Of a DNA stretch of 64,000 nt, positions 27,636-35,580 are shown piece by piece. The first letter of the stretch is position 1. The number at the start of each line of letters is the position of its first letter. The DNA lies in the NCBI RefSeq assembly GCF_021502675.1, contig NZ_JAKFHA010000003.1:76644-140643 (forward strand), written 5' to 3'. The notes under the pieces were generated by a model, which had not been told where the DNA came from, did no database searches, and saw nothing but the letters and a program-made list of their open reading frames with translations. A program made the position numbers and the translations under genes. The DNA is from Yinghuangia soli. GTDB taxonomy: Bacteria; Actinomycetota; Actinomycetes; Streptomycetales; Streptomycetaceae.

Positions 27636-28598
27636 GTGGCTTGCCGTGTCCATCTCCATGTCCATCTCCAGGTCCATCTCCATGCCCGTCTCCGCGCTCA
27701 CGCCTGTGCCTGCGTGCAGGGTTCCAAGCCGTGTCCGCGCGTGCGCCCGCGTCGCCGGTTCGTCCGCGCCGGGCGGCGGGCGCTGACCGGGGCCGACGGG
27801 GCGGCATCGGCGGCGCGGCGGGCCGAAGTGGTGCGCCGGCTTGCGGAGTTCGGGCCGTACTTCGCCCTCTCCGTGGGTGCGCGCACCGACGATGCCGGGT
27901 TCCGTCCCCTGCGCGAGTTGTACGAGGTACCCGGTCTGCTCGCAGAGCATGTGCGGCAGATCGGCACGCTGCTGCGGACCGACGAGCTGCGGGTGGCGGC
28001 GTCCGTCCTCCACCTGGGCCTCGCCGCCCGGCTGTGGTCGGTCGCGTTGGGCGGTGCGGTGTCCTGCGGCGCCGTCCCGCTGCTGGATCCGGGCCGTACG
28101 CAGTGGCGGCGCGAGGCCCCGGGCCCGGTGGAACTCTGGGACCCGGAGCTTGGGTTCGCCGCAGGCGACCCCTCCGGCATCGACGGCGGGCTCGCCGAGG
28201 CCCTCCATGACGCCGTGGTGGATCGCCACCTCGTCCCGCTGGCCCGGGCCGTGCGCGCCGTCACCCCGGTGGCCGAGCAACTGCTGTGGGGCAACGCCGC
28301 GTCGGCGCTGGCCGGCACCGCACAGGTGCTCGAACAAGGATTGCGTCCCGAAGCCCCTGCCCAGGCGGACGCCGCGCTGCGGCTCGCCCGGGCCCTCCAG
28401 GCCTCCGGCGTCCTGCGCGGGACAGGTACGTGGGCGGACCCGCCACCGTCCTTCCGGCGCAACAGCTGCTGCCTCTACTACCGCACGCCCGAAGGCGGGA
28501 CGTGCGGCGACTGCGTCTTCGGCGACGACCCGCCGCGTACCCGTCGCACCGAACCGCCGACTGCCGGCCGCGCCGCCCTCGAGGAGCCCTCCGCATGA
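27636..28598 (+). CDS. FhuF-like [2Fe-2S] protein under cobalamin riboswitch, 320 aa
   Basis: The C-terminus carries the FhuF-type iron-sulfur motif: NSCCLYYRTPEGGTCGDCVF (Cys-Cys then C-x2-C). The preceding 200 residues have the layout of siderophore-iron reductases (FALSVGARTDDAGFRPLREL; LAARLWSVALGGAVSCGAVP). The first 28 residues are made of His-rich repeats (VHLHVHLQVHLHARL) from a 12-bp DNA repeat and may bind metal or be accidental. GTG 27636 is chosen for the GAGAGAGG ribosome site. Because the leader is a cobalamin riboswitch, it may reduce cobalt in corrinoids or serve uptake rather than ferric siderophores. It overlaps the next gene by 4 bases. Confidence 0.88.
   Translation: MACRVHLHVHLQVHLHARLRAHACACVQGSKPCPRVRPRRRFVRAGRRALTGADGAASAARRAEVVRRLAEFGPYFALSVGARTDDAGFRPLRELYEVPGLLAEHVRQIGTLLRTDELRVAASVLHLGLAARLWSVALGGAVSCGAVPLLDPGRTQWRREAPGPVELWDPELGFAAGDPSGIDGGLAEALHDAVVDRHLVPLARAVRAVTPVAEQLLWGNAASALAGTAQVLEQGLRPEAPAQADAALRLARALQASGVLRGTGTWADPPPSFRRNSCCLYYRTPEGGTCGDCVFGDDPPRTRRTEPPTAGRAALEEPSA
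27648..27695 (+). repeat. 12-bp tandem repeat encoding His-rich N-terminus
   Basis: GTCCATCTCCAT at 27648-27659 recurs at 27660-27671 (one change) and 27672-27683, with a diverged fourth copy to 27695. It lies in the start region of the FhuF-like gene, encodes alternating Val/Leu-His, and is not typical of the family. Confidence 0.8.
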
Positions 28599-29005
28599 CC
28601 GCAGACTCGTTCGCCGCTGCCCCGGACTCCCCCGCCCGCCCGGCGTCCCGCTGCACGGTCGCCGTCTGCCGGGGATGCTGCTGCGGCAGCGCCAAGGTCG
28701 CGGGCGTCGACCATGCCGCGCAGGTCGCCGGCCTCGAAGCGGCGCTCGAAGCGGGCACCGCCCGGCTGCGCGTCACCGACTGCCTGGGGCCTTGCGCGTA
28801 CGGCAACGTCATCGTCGTGCAGCCGTCCCCCGAGGGCCGGGCACGCGGCGGGCGGCCGGTGTGGCTGGGCCCGGTGAACGACATGGCGGCGGTCGCGGAT
28901 ATAGCCGCGTGGACGCGGGCGGGCGGCCCGGGCATCGCCGAGCCTCCGCCCGTCCTGGACCTGTACGTCTTCACCCCTCCGCCCCCGAAGCGCCGCCGCA
29001 AGTAG
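28595..29005 (+). CDS. Thioredoxin-like [2Fe-2S] ferredoxin, 136 aa
   Basis: A small (2Fe-2S) ferredoxin of the thioredoxin fold: CTVAVCRGCCCGSAKVAGVD carries the first two cluster Cys (with two extra), and RLRVTDCLGPCAYGNVIVVQ carries the other two in the usual C-x3-C arrangement. It is translated from an ATGA overlap with the FhuF-like protein, so the two probably work as an electron-transfer pair. Its cobalamin-riboswitch control points to corrinoid handling (inference). Confidence 0.9.
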   Translation: MTADSFAAAPDSPARPASRCTVAVCRGCCCGSAKVAGVDHAAQVAGLEAALEAGTARLRVTDCLGPCAYGNVIVVQPSPEGRARGGRPVWLGPVNDMAAVADIAAWTRAGGPGIAEPPPVLDLYVFTPPPPKRRRK

Positions 29006-29073
29006 GGCACTTGCCGGGAGGCGGGCACCTGTCCCCGGCTTTTGGGGAGGCCCCGCTCCTCGGGCATCGGTTA

Positions 29074-29160
29074 GGGTGCGGGCAAGCCGTGACTGGCGCT
29101 GAGGTGGATCACCACCGGGAAGCGGCCCGACCCTGTGTCCGATGCCGCGCGCCTGGGCGT
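29074..29160 (+). ncRNA. ZTP (pfl) riboswitch upstream of folD
   Basis: The pfl signature CCGTGACTGGCG (29088-29099) is followed by GATCACCACCGGGAAGCG and, after a variable loop, by GCCGCGCGCCTGGGC ending near 29158. Both halves of the ZTP aptamer and the pseudoknot-forming 3' element are therefore present. ZTP/ZMP accumulates when 10-formyl-THF is short; the riboswitch then turns on one-carbon genes. It is placed 27 bases ahead of folD, its usual partner. Confidence 0.92.
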
Positions 29161-29186
29161 ACCGCCGTCGCCCCAGGAGTACGCCC

Positions 29187-30056
29187 GTGGACAACCCGAC
29201 GCAGACCGCCGCCGCCCGCCTCATGGACGGCACCGGCTTGGCCCGACGCATCGTCGCCGACGCCGCTGCCGCAGCCGCCGACCTGCGGGAACGCACCAGT
29301 ACGAGCCCGTGCCTGGCGACCGTCCTGGTCGGTGAGGACCCGGCCTCGGTCACCTACGTCCGCATGAAGCAGCGGCGCTGCGCGCAGGCGGGCATCACCT
29401 CCCGCCACGTGGCGCTGCCCGCCTCGATCGGCACGAGCGAGTTGGTGGACACGGTCGCCGGGCTGTCCGAAGACCCGTCCGTGCACGGGATCCTGCTGCA
29501 GCATCCGGTGGGCCGGCACATCGACGAGCGCGCGGCGTTCGAGGCGATCGCCCCGCACAAGGACGTGGACGGCGTGACGATGCACTCGTTCGCCGCGATG
29601 GGCTTCGGGGAGCCGGGGTTCGTGTCGTGCACGCCGGGCGGCATCATGCGGCTGCTCGACGAGTACGGCGTCGAACTCGCGGGCCGGCATGCGGTCGTGA
29701 TCGGCCGCAGCGCGATCCTGGGCAAGCCCGCCGGGATGCTGCTGCTGGCCCGGAACGCCACGGTGACCTACTGCCATTCGCACACCAGGGACCTGTCGTC
29801 GATGATCCGCCAGGCCGACATCGTGGTGGCGGCGGTGGGGCGTCCTCGGCTCATCAAGGGCGACGACATCAAGCCGGGCGCAGTCGTGATCGACGCGGGC
29901 TACAACGCCGGGAACGTCGGCGACGTCGACTTCGATTCGGCCGCCGCGCGGGCGTCCTTGATCACCCCGGTCCCGGGCGGGGTCGGCCCGATGACCATCG
30001 CCACGCTCTTGGCCCAGACGGTGGAGGCGGCGACGCGGCAGCTTGCCGGAGCCTGA
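29187..30056 (+). CDS. folD: Bifunctional methylene-THF dehydrogenase/cyclohydrolase, 289 aa
   Basis: Makes 10-formyl-THF from 5,10-methylene-THF. Signatures: DPASVTYVRMKQRRCAQAGI (the catalytic Lys of the YxxxK motif), VHGILLQHPVGRHIDERAAF (family has QLPLP; here QHPVG), DVDGVTMHSF, VIGRSAILGKPAGMLLLARN for NADP, and TPVPGGVGPMTIATLLAQT. The LQHPV substitution and start are notable. GTG 29187 is chosen because AGGAG lies 8 bases upstream and because it lies just after the ZTP riboswitch that controls it. Confidence 0.95.
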   Translation: MDNPTQTAAARLMDGTGLARRIVADAAAAAADLRERTSTSPCLATVLVGEDPASVTYVRMKQRRCAQAGITSRHVALPASIGTSELVDTVAGLSEDPSVHGILLQHPVGRHIDERAAFEAIAPHKDVDGVTMHSFAAMGFGEPGFVSCTPGGIMRLLDEYGVELAGRHAVVIGRSAILGKPAGMLLLARNATVTYCHSHTRDLSSMIRQADIVVAAVGRPRLIKGDDIKPGAVVIDAGYNAGNVGDVDFDSAAARASLITPVPGGVGPMTIATLLAQTVEAATRQLAGA

Positions 30057-30224
30057 CTCGTCCGGTTCCGCCAATGGAGGTCCTTGCACGGGTAGTTCGG
30101 CGCCGCGGCCATCGGTTGCGGAGGCGGCTGTTCCGTTTCACGCGGCCGGGAACCGGATGGTCGTTCGGTGCGTCGAAGGGCTACCGCGCAGCGGGCGCGG
30201 CCCCTTCTCCCCGGAGGTCCGACC

Positions 30225-31382
30225 GTGTCTCAGCCCCTCCCCCGCGTCTCGCCCAGAGTCCGCCGGCCGTCCGACGCGGATCCCCGAGACCGCCGTCGCG
30301 TGCTGGGGCCGGCCGCGGCCACGGCCGGGGTGCTCGTGCTGACCGTTCTCCTGGGTGCGTGCGGCACCGAAGACCCCCGCAAGTCCGGTGCGCAGGCGGC
30401 GCCGAGCGGGAGCGCGTCAGCTCAGCCGAACTCCGCGCCTGGCAGTCCGGGCCAGGTGGCGCCGGCCGGGCCGACCGGTGCGTACCCGTCCATGCCGGCT
30501 TTCCCGGCGTCGCCGCCGGCCGGCGGGTTCGACGCCCCCTGGCCGGGCAGCCGGAGCGGCGACCCGGTCGCGGACGCGCGGAAGGCCGCGGCGGCGGCCG
30601 CCGACACATGGACGGCCGCCCACCCGGATGGCGTACAGCCGCAGCGGTTCACCGTGACCGACGGCAGCCTCCCGGCCGTCATCGGCACGTCGGGCCCGCA
30701 GGAGGGGACGTACAAGACGTCCCTCTCCTTCGGCTGCGTCAAGCTCCCTCCGACCGTCGCCATCCCACCGCATCCCACGCACGGTGAGGTCCGGTTGGCT
30801 GACGGCACGGTGTTGCTGCGTCCGTTCGTCGAGCCCGACGCGGTGATCGCCAAGACCCTTCCGCCGCCGCCCGGCAACTGCGGGGCGGCGAACATGCCCT
30901 GGCTCACGGTCTCCTCGATCAAGCTCACCACCGCGACCGCGGCCACACTCGACGGCCAGGCCACGGTCCCAGTGTGGGAAGCGTCGTTCGCCGAGACCAC
31001 AGTGACGGCCCGGGCTCTCGCGGTCACTTCCGACCCGCGCGCGACTCCGCTCCCCTACCAGCCGTACGTGGGCCCTGAGGCAGACAGCCCCGGAGTGACC
31101 GCTCAGATATCCGCGGACGGCCGGACGGTCACGCTCTCCTTCATGGGCAGCCCGGACGGGCCGGGCCCCTGCGGCATGGAGTACCTCGTCGAGGCCGCCC
31201 AGCGGGACAAGGTCGTCGCCGTCGTGATCGCGGAACGCCCGCGGCCGACCACCGCCACCGTGCCCGCCAACGCCGTGTGCACGCTGATCGGCGCCAACCG
31301 CACAGCCTCCGTGACCTTGGACGCGCCCCTCGGCGACCGAGCACTGATCGGCCCGAGTTCGATGCCCGTGGCGCACAAGTAG
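30225..31382 (+). CDS. Lipoprotein of unknown function, 385 aa
   Basis: GTG 30225 with GGAGG 7 bases upstream. A signal peptide ends in the lipobox VLTVLLGACGTEDP, so it is anchored outside the membrane. A Pro/Ser/Gly-rich linker (about residues 40-105) precedes a globular region with paired Cys (FGCVKLPPTV; GNCGAANMPW; PCGMEYLVEA; AVCTLIGANR) that may form disulphides. I do not recognise a named domain. Confidence 0.8.
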   Translation: MSQPLPRVSPRVRRPSDADPRDRRRVLGPAAATAGVLVLTVLLGACGTEDPRKSGAQAAPSGSASAQPNSAPGSPGQVAPAGPTGAYPSMPAFPASPPAGGFDAPWPGSRSGDPVADARKAAAAAADTWTAAHPDGVQPQRFTVTDGSLPAVIGTSGPQEGTYKTSLSFGCVKLPPTVAIPPHPTHGEVRLADGTVLLRPFVEPDAVIAKTLPPPPGNCGAANMPWLTVSSIKLTTATAATLDGQATVPVWEASFAETTVTARALAVTSDPRATPLPYQPYVGPEADSPGVTAQISADGRTVTLSFMGSPDGPGPCGMEYLVEAAQRDKVVAVVIAERPRPTTATVPANAVCTLIGANRTASVTLDAPLGDRALIGPSSMPVAHK

Positions 31383-31424
31383 TCGCCGACGGGTGACCGT
31401 CGATCAGTTCCTAAACTGGCCGAC

Positions 31425-31808
31425 ATGGCATGCCGCATCAGTGAACTGGTCCTGGACGTCGCCGACCCCGAGCGCCTCGCCGCCTTCTGGAGCGAGGTCC
31501 TCGGCTACGTCGAGATCGAACGCGAGGCGGACGGCAGCATCGCGATCGGACCGCCGGACACCGGCTTCGGCGGTCCGCAGCCGACCCTCGTCCTCAGCCG
31601 GAGCACCGCGCCCCGGGCCGGGAAGCTCCCCCTGCACATCGACGTCAACGCCACCGACCGCGACCAGGACGCCGAACTCGAGCGCCTGCTCGCCCTCGGC
31701 GCCACGCGCGCCGACGTGGGCCAGACAGGCACCGAGAGCTGGCACGTCCTGGCCGACCCGGAAGGCAACGAGTTCTGCCTCCTCCGCACCCGCCTCCAGC
31801 CCCTCTGA
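31425..31808 (+). CDS. VOC-family protein, 127 aa
   Basis: Glyoxalase-like fold: CRISELVLDVADPERLAAFW then SEVLGYVEIEREADG, and a second half LHIDVNATDRDQDAELERLL with WHVLADPEGNEFCLL. This is the common 'DUF4383/glyoxalase_6'-like type of Streptomyces. A TAAACT -10-like hexamer (31412-31417) ends 7 bases before ATG and there is no ribosome site, so the mRNA may be leaderless. Confidence 0.9.
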   Translation: MACRISELVLDVADPERLAAFWSEVLGYVEIEREADGSIAIGPPDTGFGGPQPTLVLSRSTAPRAGKLPLHIDVNATDRDQDAELERLLALGATRADVGQTGTESWHVLADPEGNEFCLLRTRLQPL

Positions 31809-32031
31809 CCGCAGCTGCGATGTCCGACGGCGGTGCGACAGTTCGCGCATGCGTTGTGGTCCGTACACAGTTACGGCAGAGCCGCGCCCGCACCAGCATC
31901 GCTCAGCACAGACAAGGCGGGCTTCGAACTGCCCGAGCCGGAGCGCCGTCGGCGAGCGGACCGCGCGGCCGGGCCGACCGGCTCGGCCACGCGATCCGAC
32001 CCGGCATCCGGCTGTGCGGGGGCAGGCCGAA

Positions 32032-32817
32032 CTACCCCGCAACGCCCCGATGCTTCGCCCAGACTCGGCACGCGTCGAGCATCACGCCGAACCATGCGGC
32101 CGAGCTGCGTTCCTGACGAGCCCCCCACATGCGGACGTTCGCCGCACAGAACGCATCGATGGCGGGCGGGTCGGCGGAGCGCCATTGCCGGCACTCGGCA
32201 ACCACCGCCTCGGCATCCGCCGCTGCGTGCCCAGCGGCAATGAGCTGGATCACCAACAACGCGGGGTCGATGAAGCCGGCGCCGAGGGTTGGCCATGCCC
32301 AGTCGACGAGATGAACGTCCGCGCCGATCAGCACGTTGTCTTCGTTGATGTCCGTGTAAAGGAGAGCGTCACCGCGGAACAGTTCGGGCGTGTCGCTGAA
32401 CCGGTCCCACCGGTGTTCTGTCCAATCCTTCGCGACCTCGGGCGCCCGGATGCTGCCGACTCGATCGAGCGCCCCGGCCACAGCGGGAAGATCGGACGAC
32501 CCGGGCAGGAAGGATGCGTGACGTCCTTCGACCGCGTCGAAAACCAGGATGTACCAATCCGCATCCTCGATCCGCTGCCGGAGGCTCGGCGCCACGGGTC
32601 GGACGAACGGATTGATGGCCTCTTCCCGTTTCAGCGAGTCGAGCCGCCCGCCCGGTCGGTTGCGCTGCCCCTTGACGAAGTACCGCTGCGCGTCGGTATC
32701 GACGAACAGCAACAGGTCGGACATGTATCCGGCGTGCGGGGGGCGGTGGGCGGTGATGGTGCCGATGTGCCGCTGAAGGAGGTCCAGCGGCACGTCGGCA
32801 GGCATGGCGTCCGGCAC
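32032..32817 (-). CDS. Aminoglycoside-phosphotransferase-fold kinase, 261 aa
   Basis: APH/choline-kinase fold: SDLLLFVDTDAQRYFVKGQR (N-lobe with the ATP-binding Lys), the catalytic loop LLYTDINEDNVLIGADVHLV (the family's H-x-D-x2-x-N, with Thr for His) and the metal-binding Asp in VDWAWPTLG. It starts at GTG 3 bases after the radical SAM stop, with GAGAAGG inside that gene's 3' end, so it is translated as part of the same operon. Its phosphate acceptor could be the peptide or a small molecule; unknown. Confidence 0.85.
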   Translation of the reverse strand: MPDAMPADVPLDLLQRHIGTITAHRPPHAGYMSDLLLFVDTDAQRYFVKGQRNRPGGRLDSLKREEAINPFVRPVAPSLRQRIEDADWYILVFDAVEGRHASFLPGSSDLPAVAGALDRVGSIRAPEVAKDWTEHRWDRFSDTPELFRGDALLYTDINEDNVLIGADVHLVDWAWPTLGAGFIDPALLVIQLIAAGHAAADAEAVVAECRQWRSADPPAIDAFCAANVRMWGARQERSSAAWFGVMLDACRVWAKHRGVAG

Positions 32818-32820
32818 GGT

Positions 32821-33729
32821 CTACCTTCTCGGGTTACAGGTGCTCAGGGGAGTTCCGGGGCTGCACTCGTCGTCTTGCGGGCTGCACGGTGGCGGCGGGG
32901 GTTGCGGTCCGGGCGGGGGCAAGGGCTCGTTGCCGGCGCGGGCCTCGCGGATCGTCGCGATCGCTTCGGCCATGCGGTCGCCGTCCAGTGTTGCGGACAG
33001 CGGGGCGGATCGGACGTTTCCGACCGGCAGCCACGCCGACATCACGCACGGGGAGACATCCCCGTTCGGACCTATCGCCGCGCGCCCGTCGCCGCAGCGC
33101 CCGCACAGCCCCGCCGGGTCAGTGCTGCCGCCGGCGCGACCGAAGGGGCGTTCGTCGTCCACTCGGACATCGGTCACGCCGAGGTCGCGAAGGTGGGCGA
33201 CCGCGCCGTTCACGTCCTGGTCGACGTTGATCCGGATCAGGCCGACGCGCAACGGGATGCCGTGCCGCAGTGCCGTGATGATGTTCGCTTCCGTCCGCGG
33301 GTGCGACGGGCGCCGAGTGACCTCGTTGTGCGCGTCCGCGTCTGCCGAGTAATAGGAGGTCGCAAGCGACACCCCGGGGCGGCGGAACAGCGCCCACCAG
33401 GCCGGCGTGACGTGGACCAGGTTGGTGAACACCTCCACGGTCATCCCGAGCGTCAGCGCGTGGGCGACCAGCTCGGGGGCGTCCGGGTGCATGGTCGGTT
33501 CGCCGCCGATCAACTGCACGGCGGTGAATCCGCGGTGCCCGGCTTGCTCGACCGCGTGCAGCCAGTCGGCGCGGGTCATCTCGCCGTGGGTGCCTTCCGG
33601 TCCCGACCCGTTGTAGCAGTGGGTGCAGTTCAACGCGCATTTGCGCGTCAGGTCGAGTTCCAGCAGTCCCCCCCGGAAACGGCGTTCGCCCTGCGGTGCA
33701 CGTCCGGGTCCTTCCAAGATCACGGTCAT
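32821..33729 (-). CDS. Radical SAM protein with SPASM-like Cys and Cys-rich tail, 302 aa
   Basis: The [4Fe-4S]-AdoMet site is CALNCTHCYNG (C31, C35, C38), and the GGE motif is in VQLIGGEPTMHPDAPELVAH. An auxiliary cluster motif follows (LCGRCGDGRAAIGPNGDVSP, then CVMS: C209, C212, C228), which is a SPASM/twitch-like arrangement found in peptide-modifying enzymes. A Pro-rich tail with three more Cys (C282, C289, C298) ends the protein. ATG 33729 has a GAGGAG site. It lies between a short Cys-containing ORF and a phosphotransferase gene on the same strand. Function is inferred as peptide or small-molecule modification. Confidence 0.9.
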   Translation of the reverse strand: MTVILEGPGRAPQGERRFRGGLLELDLTRKCALNCTHCYNGSGPEGTHGEMTRADWLHAVEQAGHRGFTAVQLIGGEPTMHPDAPELVAHALTLGMTVEVFTNLVHVTPAWWALFRRPGVSLATSYYSADADAHNEVTRRPSHPRTEANIITALRHGIPLRVGLIRINVDQDVNGAVAHLRDLGVTDVRVDDERPFGRAGGSTDPAGLCGRCGDGRAAIGPNGDVSPCVMSAWLPVGNVRSAPLSATLDGDRMAEAIATIREARAGNEPLPPPGPQPPPPPCSPQDDECSPGTPLSTCNPRR

Positions 33730-33811
33730 GGTCTGCAGCTCCTCATTGGTGAGTCGGGCGGACGTGATCGACGGGGCAGGGGCGGAATCCCGGCGACCTT
33801 CCCGGACGTGA

Positions 33812-33973
33812 TCAGGTACGGCATCTCGGCGCCCCGGATCGCTTCCGGTACTGGGGTGCTTCGGAGCAATCGCAGAACGCGGGTTCCTTCGCGGCGGGTC
33901 GTAACGGGGCAACAGTCGTGCTGTTGTCGGCGTACTGCCGGATCAGGGTGTCTTCGGCATGTGATTCGGCCAT
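33812..33973 (-). CDS. Short Cys-containing ORF, candidate precursor peptide, 53 aa
   Basis: The ORF reads MAESHAEDTLIRQYADNSTT, an acidic leader-like helix, then a basic Pro/Cys part (PAFCDCSEAPQYRK to RCRT) with Cys at 34, 36 and 51. It ends 82 bases ahead of the radical SAM gene on the same strand. That position, size and leader/core character match a RiPP precursor. The ribosome site (GAGAGGA) is 13 bases from ATG, which is long. I know no named family with this sequence. Confidence 0.45.
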   Translation of the reverse strand: MAESHAEDTLIRQYADNSTTVAPLRPAAKEPAFCDCSEAPQYRKRSGAPRCRT

Positions 33974-34171
33974 ATACGCTCGCTGGTCCTCTCGGTCAGC
34001 AACGCCACCGCGCGGATCGAGCACCAGAACCGACGACAAACCGGACGGCTTTCTTGTCCACCCTGCACGCTCCTGCCACTCGTCTGGCGTCTACCGAATC
34101 GAGCGAACCGCGGGGGCACGAACCCTGCCTAGCGGCCTCATGCAGCCCCGGATGTAGGCCAGACTTGAAGG
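33974..34171. promoter_or_regulatory. Divergent promoter region of the radical SAM cassette
   Basis: This 198-base stretch separates the cassette from its divergent XRE regulator and is the only place for their promoters. It is A/T-richer than the average of the window. No confident -35/-10 pair or operator was found. Confidence 0.35.
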
Positions 34172-35377
34172 ATGCGGAGGCAGACAGCGGGGCAGTTGAT
34201 TCGCCGGCTACGCGAAAGCCATCGTTGGAGCCAGGCAACACTTGCCCGTGAGGCGTGCCGTGCGGCCGGCTTGCCCCTCGACTCGCTGACCCGCCAAGAC
34301 ATCTACCGGTACGAGAAGGGACAGCGAACGCCGCGCGACTGGTTACCCTTCATCGCCGCTGCACTCGGTATCCCGATCGAAGAGTTGAAGAGCGCCGCAG
34401 CCGTGAAGCCTGAGGAGGCGAGCCCAACGACCCTTGCGGACTTCCTGCCCGAAGGCGATCCACTCGCGCCACTCGCAGCGCGGACGGGGCGCCGCATCGG
34501 ATCCGCCGCGGTGACTGACCTTGCCCAGCGTGCGCATGGTTTGCGGCTCGCCGACGATGTGCTCGCTGGAGGCGACTTGATCGCACCGGCACTACGGGAA
34601 CTTCGCTCGGCCGTCAGGCTGTACCGCGAAGGAACGTACACAGATTCTGTCGGCCGCGGGCTGCTCATCGGCATTGGCGAGCTGACACAGATCGCCGGAT
34701 GGATCGCGAGCGACGCCGGACGCCACGACGAAGCCGAGCGCATCTACCGGCTCGGCTTGTCGGCTGCGTACGCGGCGAATGACTCGACGTTGAGCGCGAA
34801 CCTACTCGGCTCGCTGGGGTACCAGCGCATCAACATTGGCGACATCCGCGAAGGGCTGTCGATGGCCCGAACTGCCCAGCATCAGGCCGAGACAGCTCCG
34901 CCCCGCGCCCGAGCGCTCTACTTCGATCGCGTCGCATGGGCGCAAGCCCGAGCACAAGACGCCCAAGCCGCCATGTCTGCGCTCGGCGCTGCCGGCGAAG
35001 CTCTGGCCGAACATGCCGACGAAGACGAACCCGGCTACCTCTATTGGGTCGACGCGGACGAACTACACATCATGGAAGCGAGGGTCTACACAGAGCTTCG
35101 CCGTCCACTGCGCGCCGTCCCGCTGCTGACTGCCGTGCTGAGCCGATACAACGCAACCCACACCCGGGAACTGGCGCTGTACCTGTCGTGGCTCGCTGTC
35201 GCCTACGCAGATGCGAATGAGCCGGAAGCAGCAGCAGAGACAGCGGAACGAGTCATCACCTTGTCCTCTGATGTCGCCAGCGAACGCACTGCCGAGCGCG
35301 TGCGGGTCGTACTCGGTGCGCTCGAACGTTTCCGCAACGTCCCGCAAGTCGGTGCCCTACTGCGCGCAGCGGACTGA
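34172..35377 (+). CDS. XRE-type regulator with C-terminal TPR-like domain, 401 aa
   Basis: The N-terminus is a helix-turn-helix (RLRESHRWSQATLAREACRA, then RQDIYRYEKGQRTPRDWLPF). The rest is a helical repeat region (NLLGSLGYQRINIGDIREGL; ALYLSWLAVAYADANEPEAA) like the peptide-sensing regulators of Streptomyces. Codon 58 is TTA (34343-34345), so expression probably depends on the bldA leucyl tRNA and hence on development. It is divergent from the radical SAM cassette, the likely target. The ATG has GAAGG almost adjacent, so the start is somewhat uncertain. Confidence 0.88.
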   Translation: MRRQTAGQLIRRLRESHRWSQATLAREACRAAGLPLDSLTRQDIYRYEKGQRTPRDWLPFIAAALGIPIEELKSAAAVKPEEASPTTLADFLPEGDPLAPLAARTGRRIGSAAVTDLAQRAHGLRLADDVLAGGDLIAPALRELRSAVRLYREGTYTDSVGRGLLIGIGELTQIAGWIASDAGRHDEAERIYRLGLSAAYAANDSTLSANLLGSLGYQRINIGDIREGLSMARTAQHQAETAPPRARALYFDRVAWAQARAQDAQAAMSALGAAGEALAEHADEDEPGYLYWVDADELHIMEARVYTELRRPLRAVPLLTAVLSRYNATHTRELALYLSWLAVAYADANEPEAAAETAERVITLSSDVASERTAERVRVVLGALERFRNVPQVGALLRAAD

Positions 35378-35580
35378 CATCCCGCCGCGCGCAACCCCGA
35401 ACCCCGCGGCGAACAACCATTCGGCGAGCGCTAAGGGCGCGCCACACCCTGAGTGCCTGCCGCCACGGTGCGAGCGGGGCAGGTTCGCCCGGTGGGGGTT
35501 TGGCGTCTTTGACCTGGGCGGCCGTGCACCCCGGTGACCGCACATTCGTAACCGGCCCGGCGGGCCGTCGTTAGCCGACC

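Noticed and set aside
33918-34157. Plus-strand frame of 79 codons upstream of the XRE gene
   Set aside because: Ser/Arg-rich, no ribosome site; it overlaps the candidate peptide ORF on the other strand, which has a better context.
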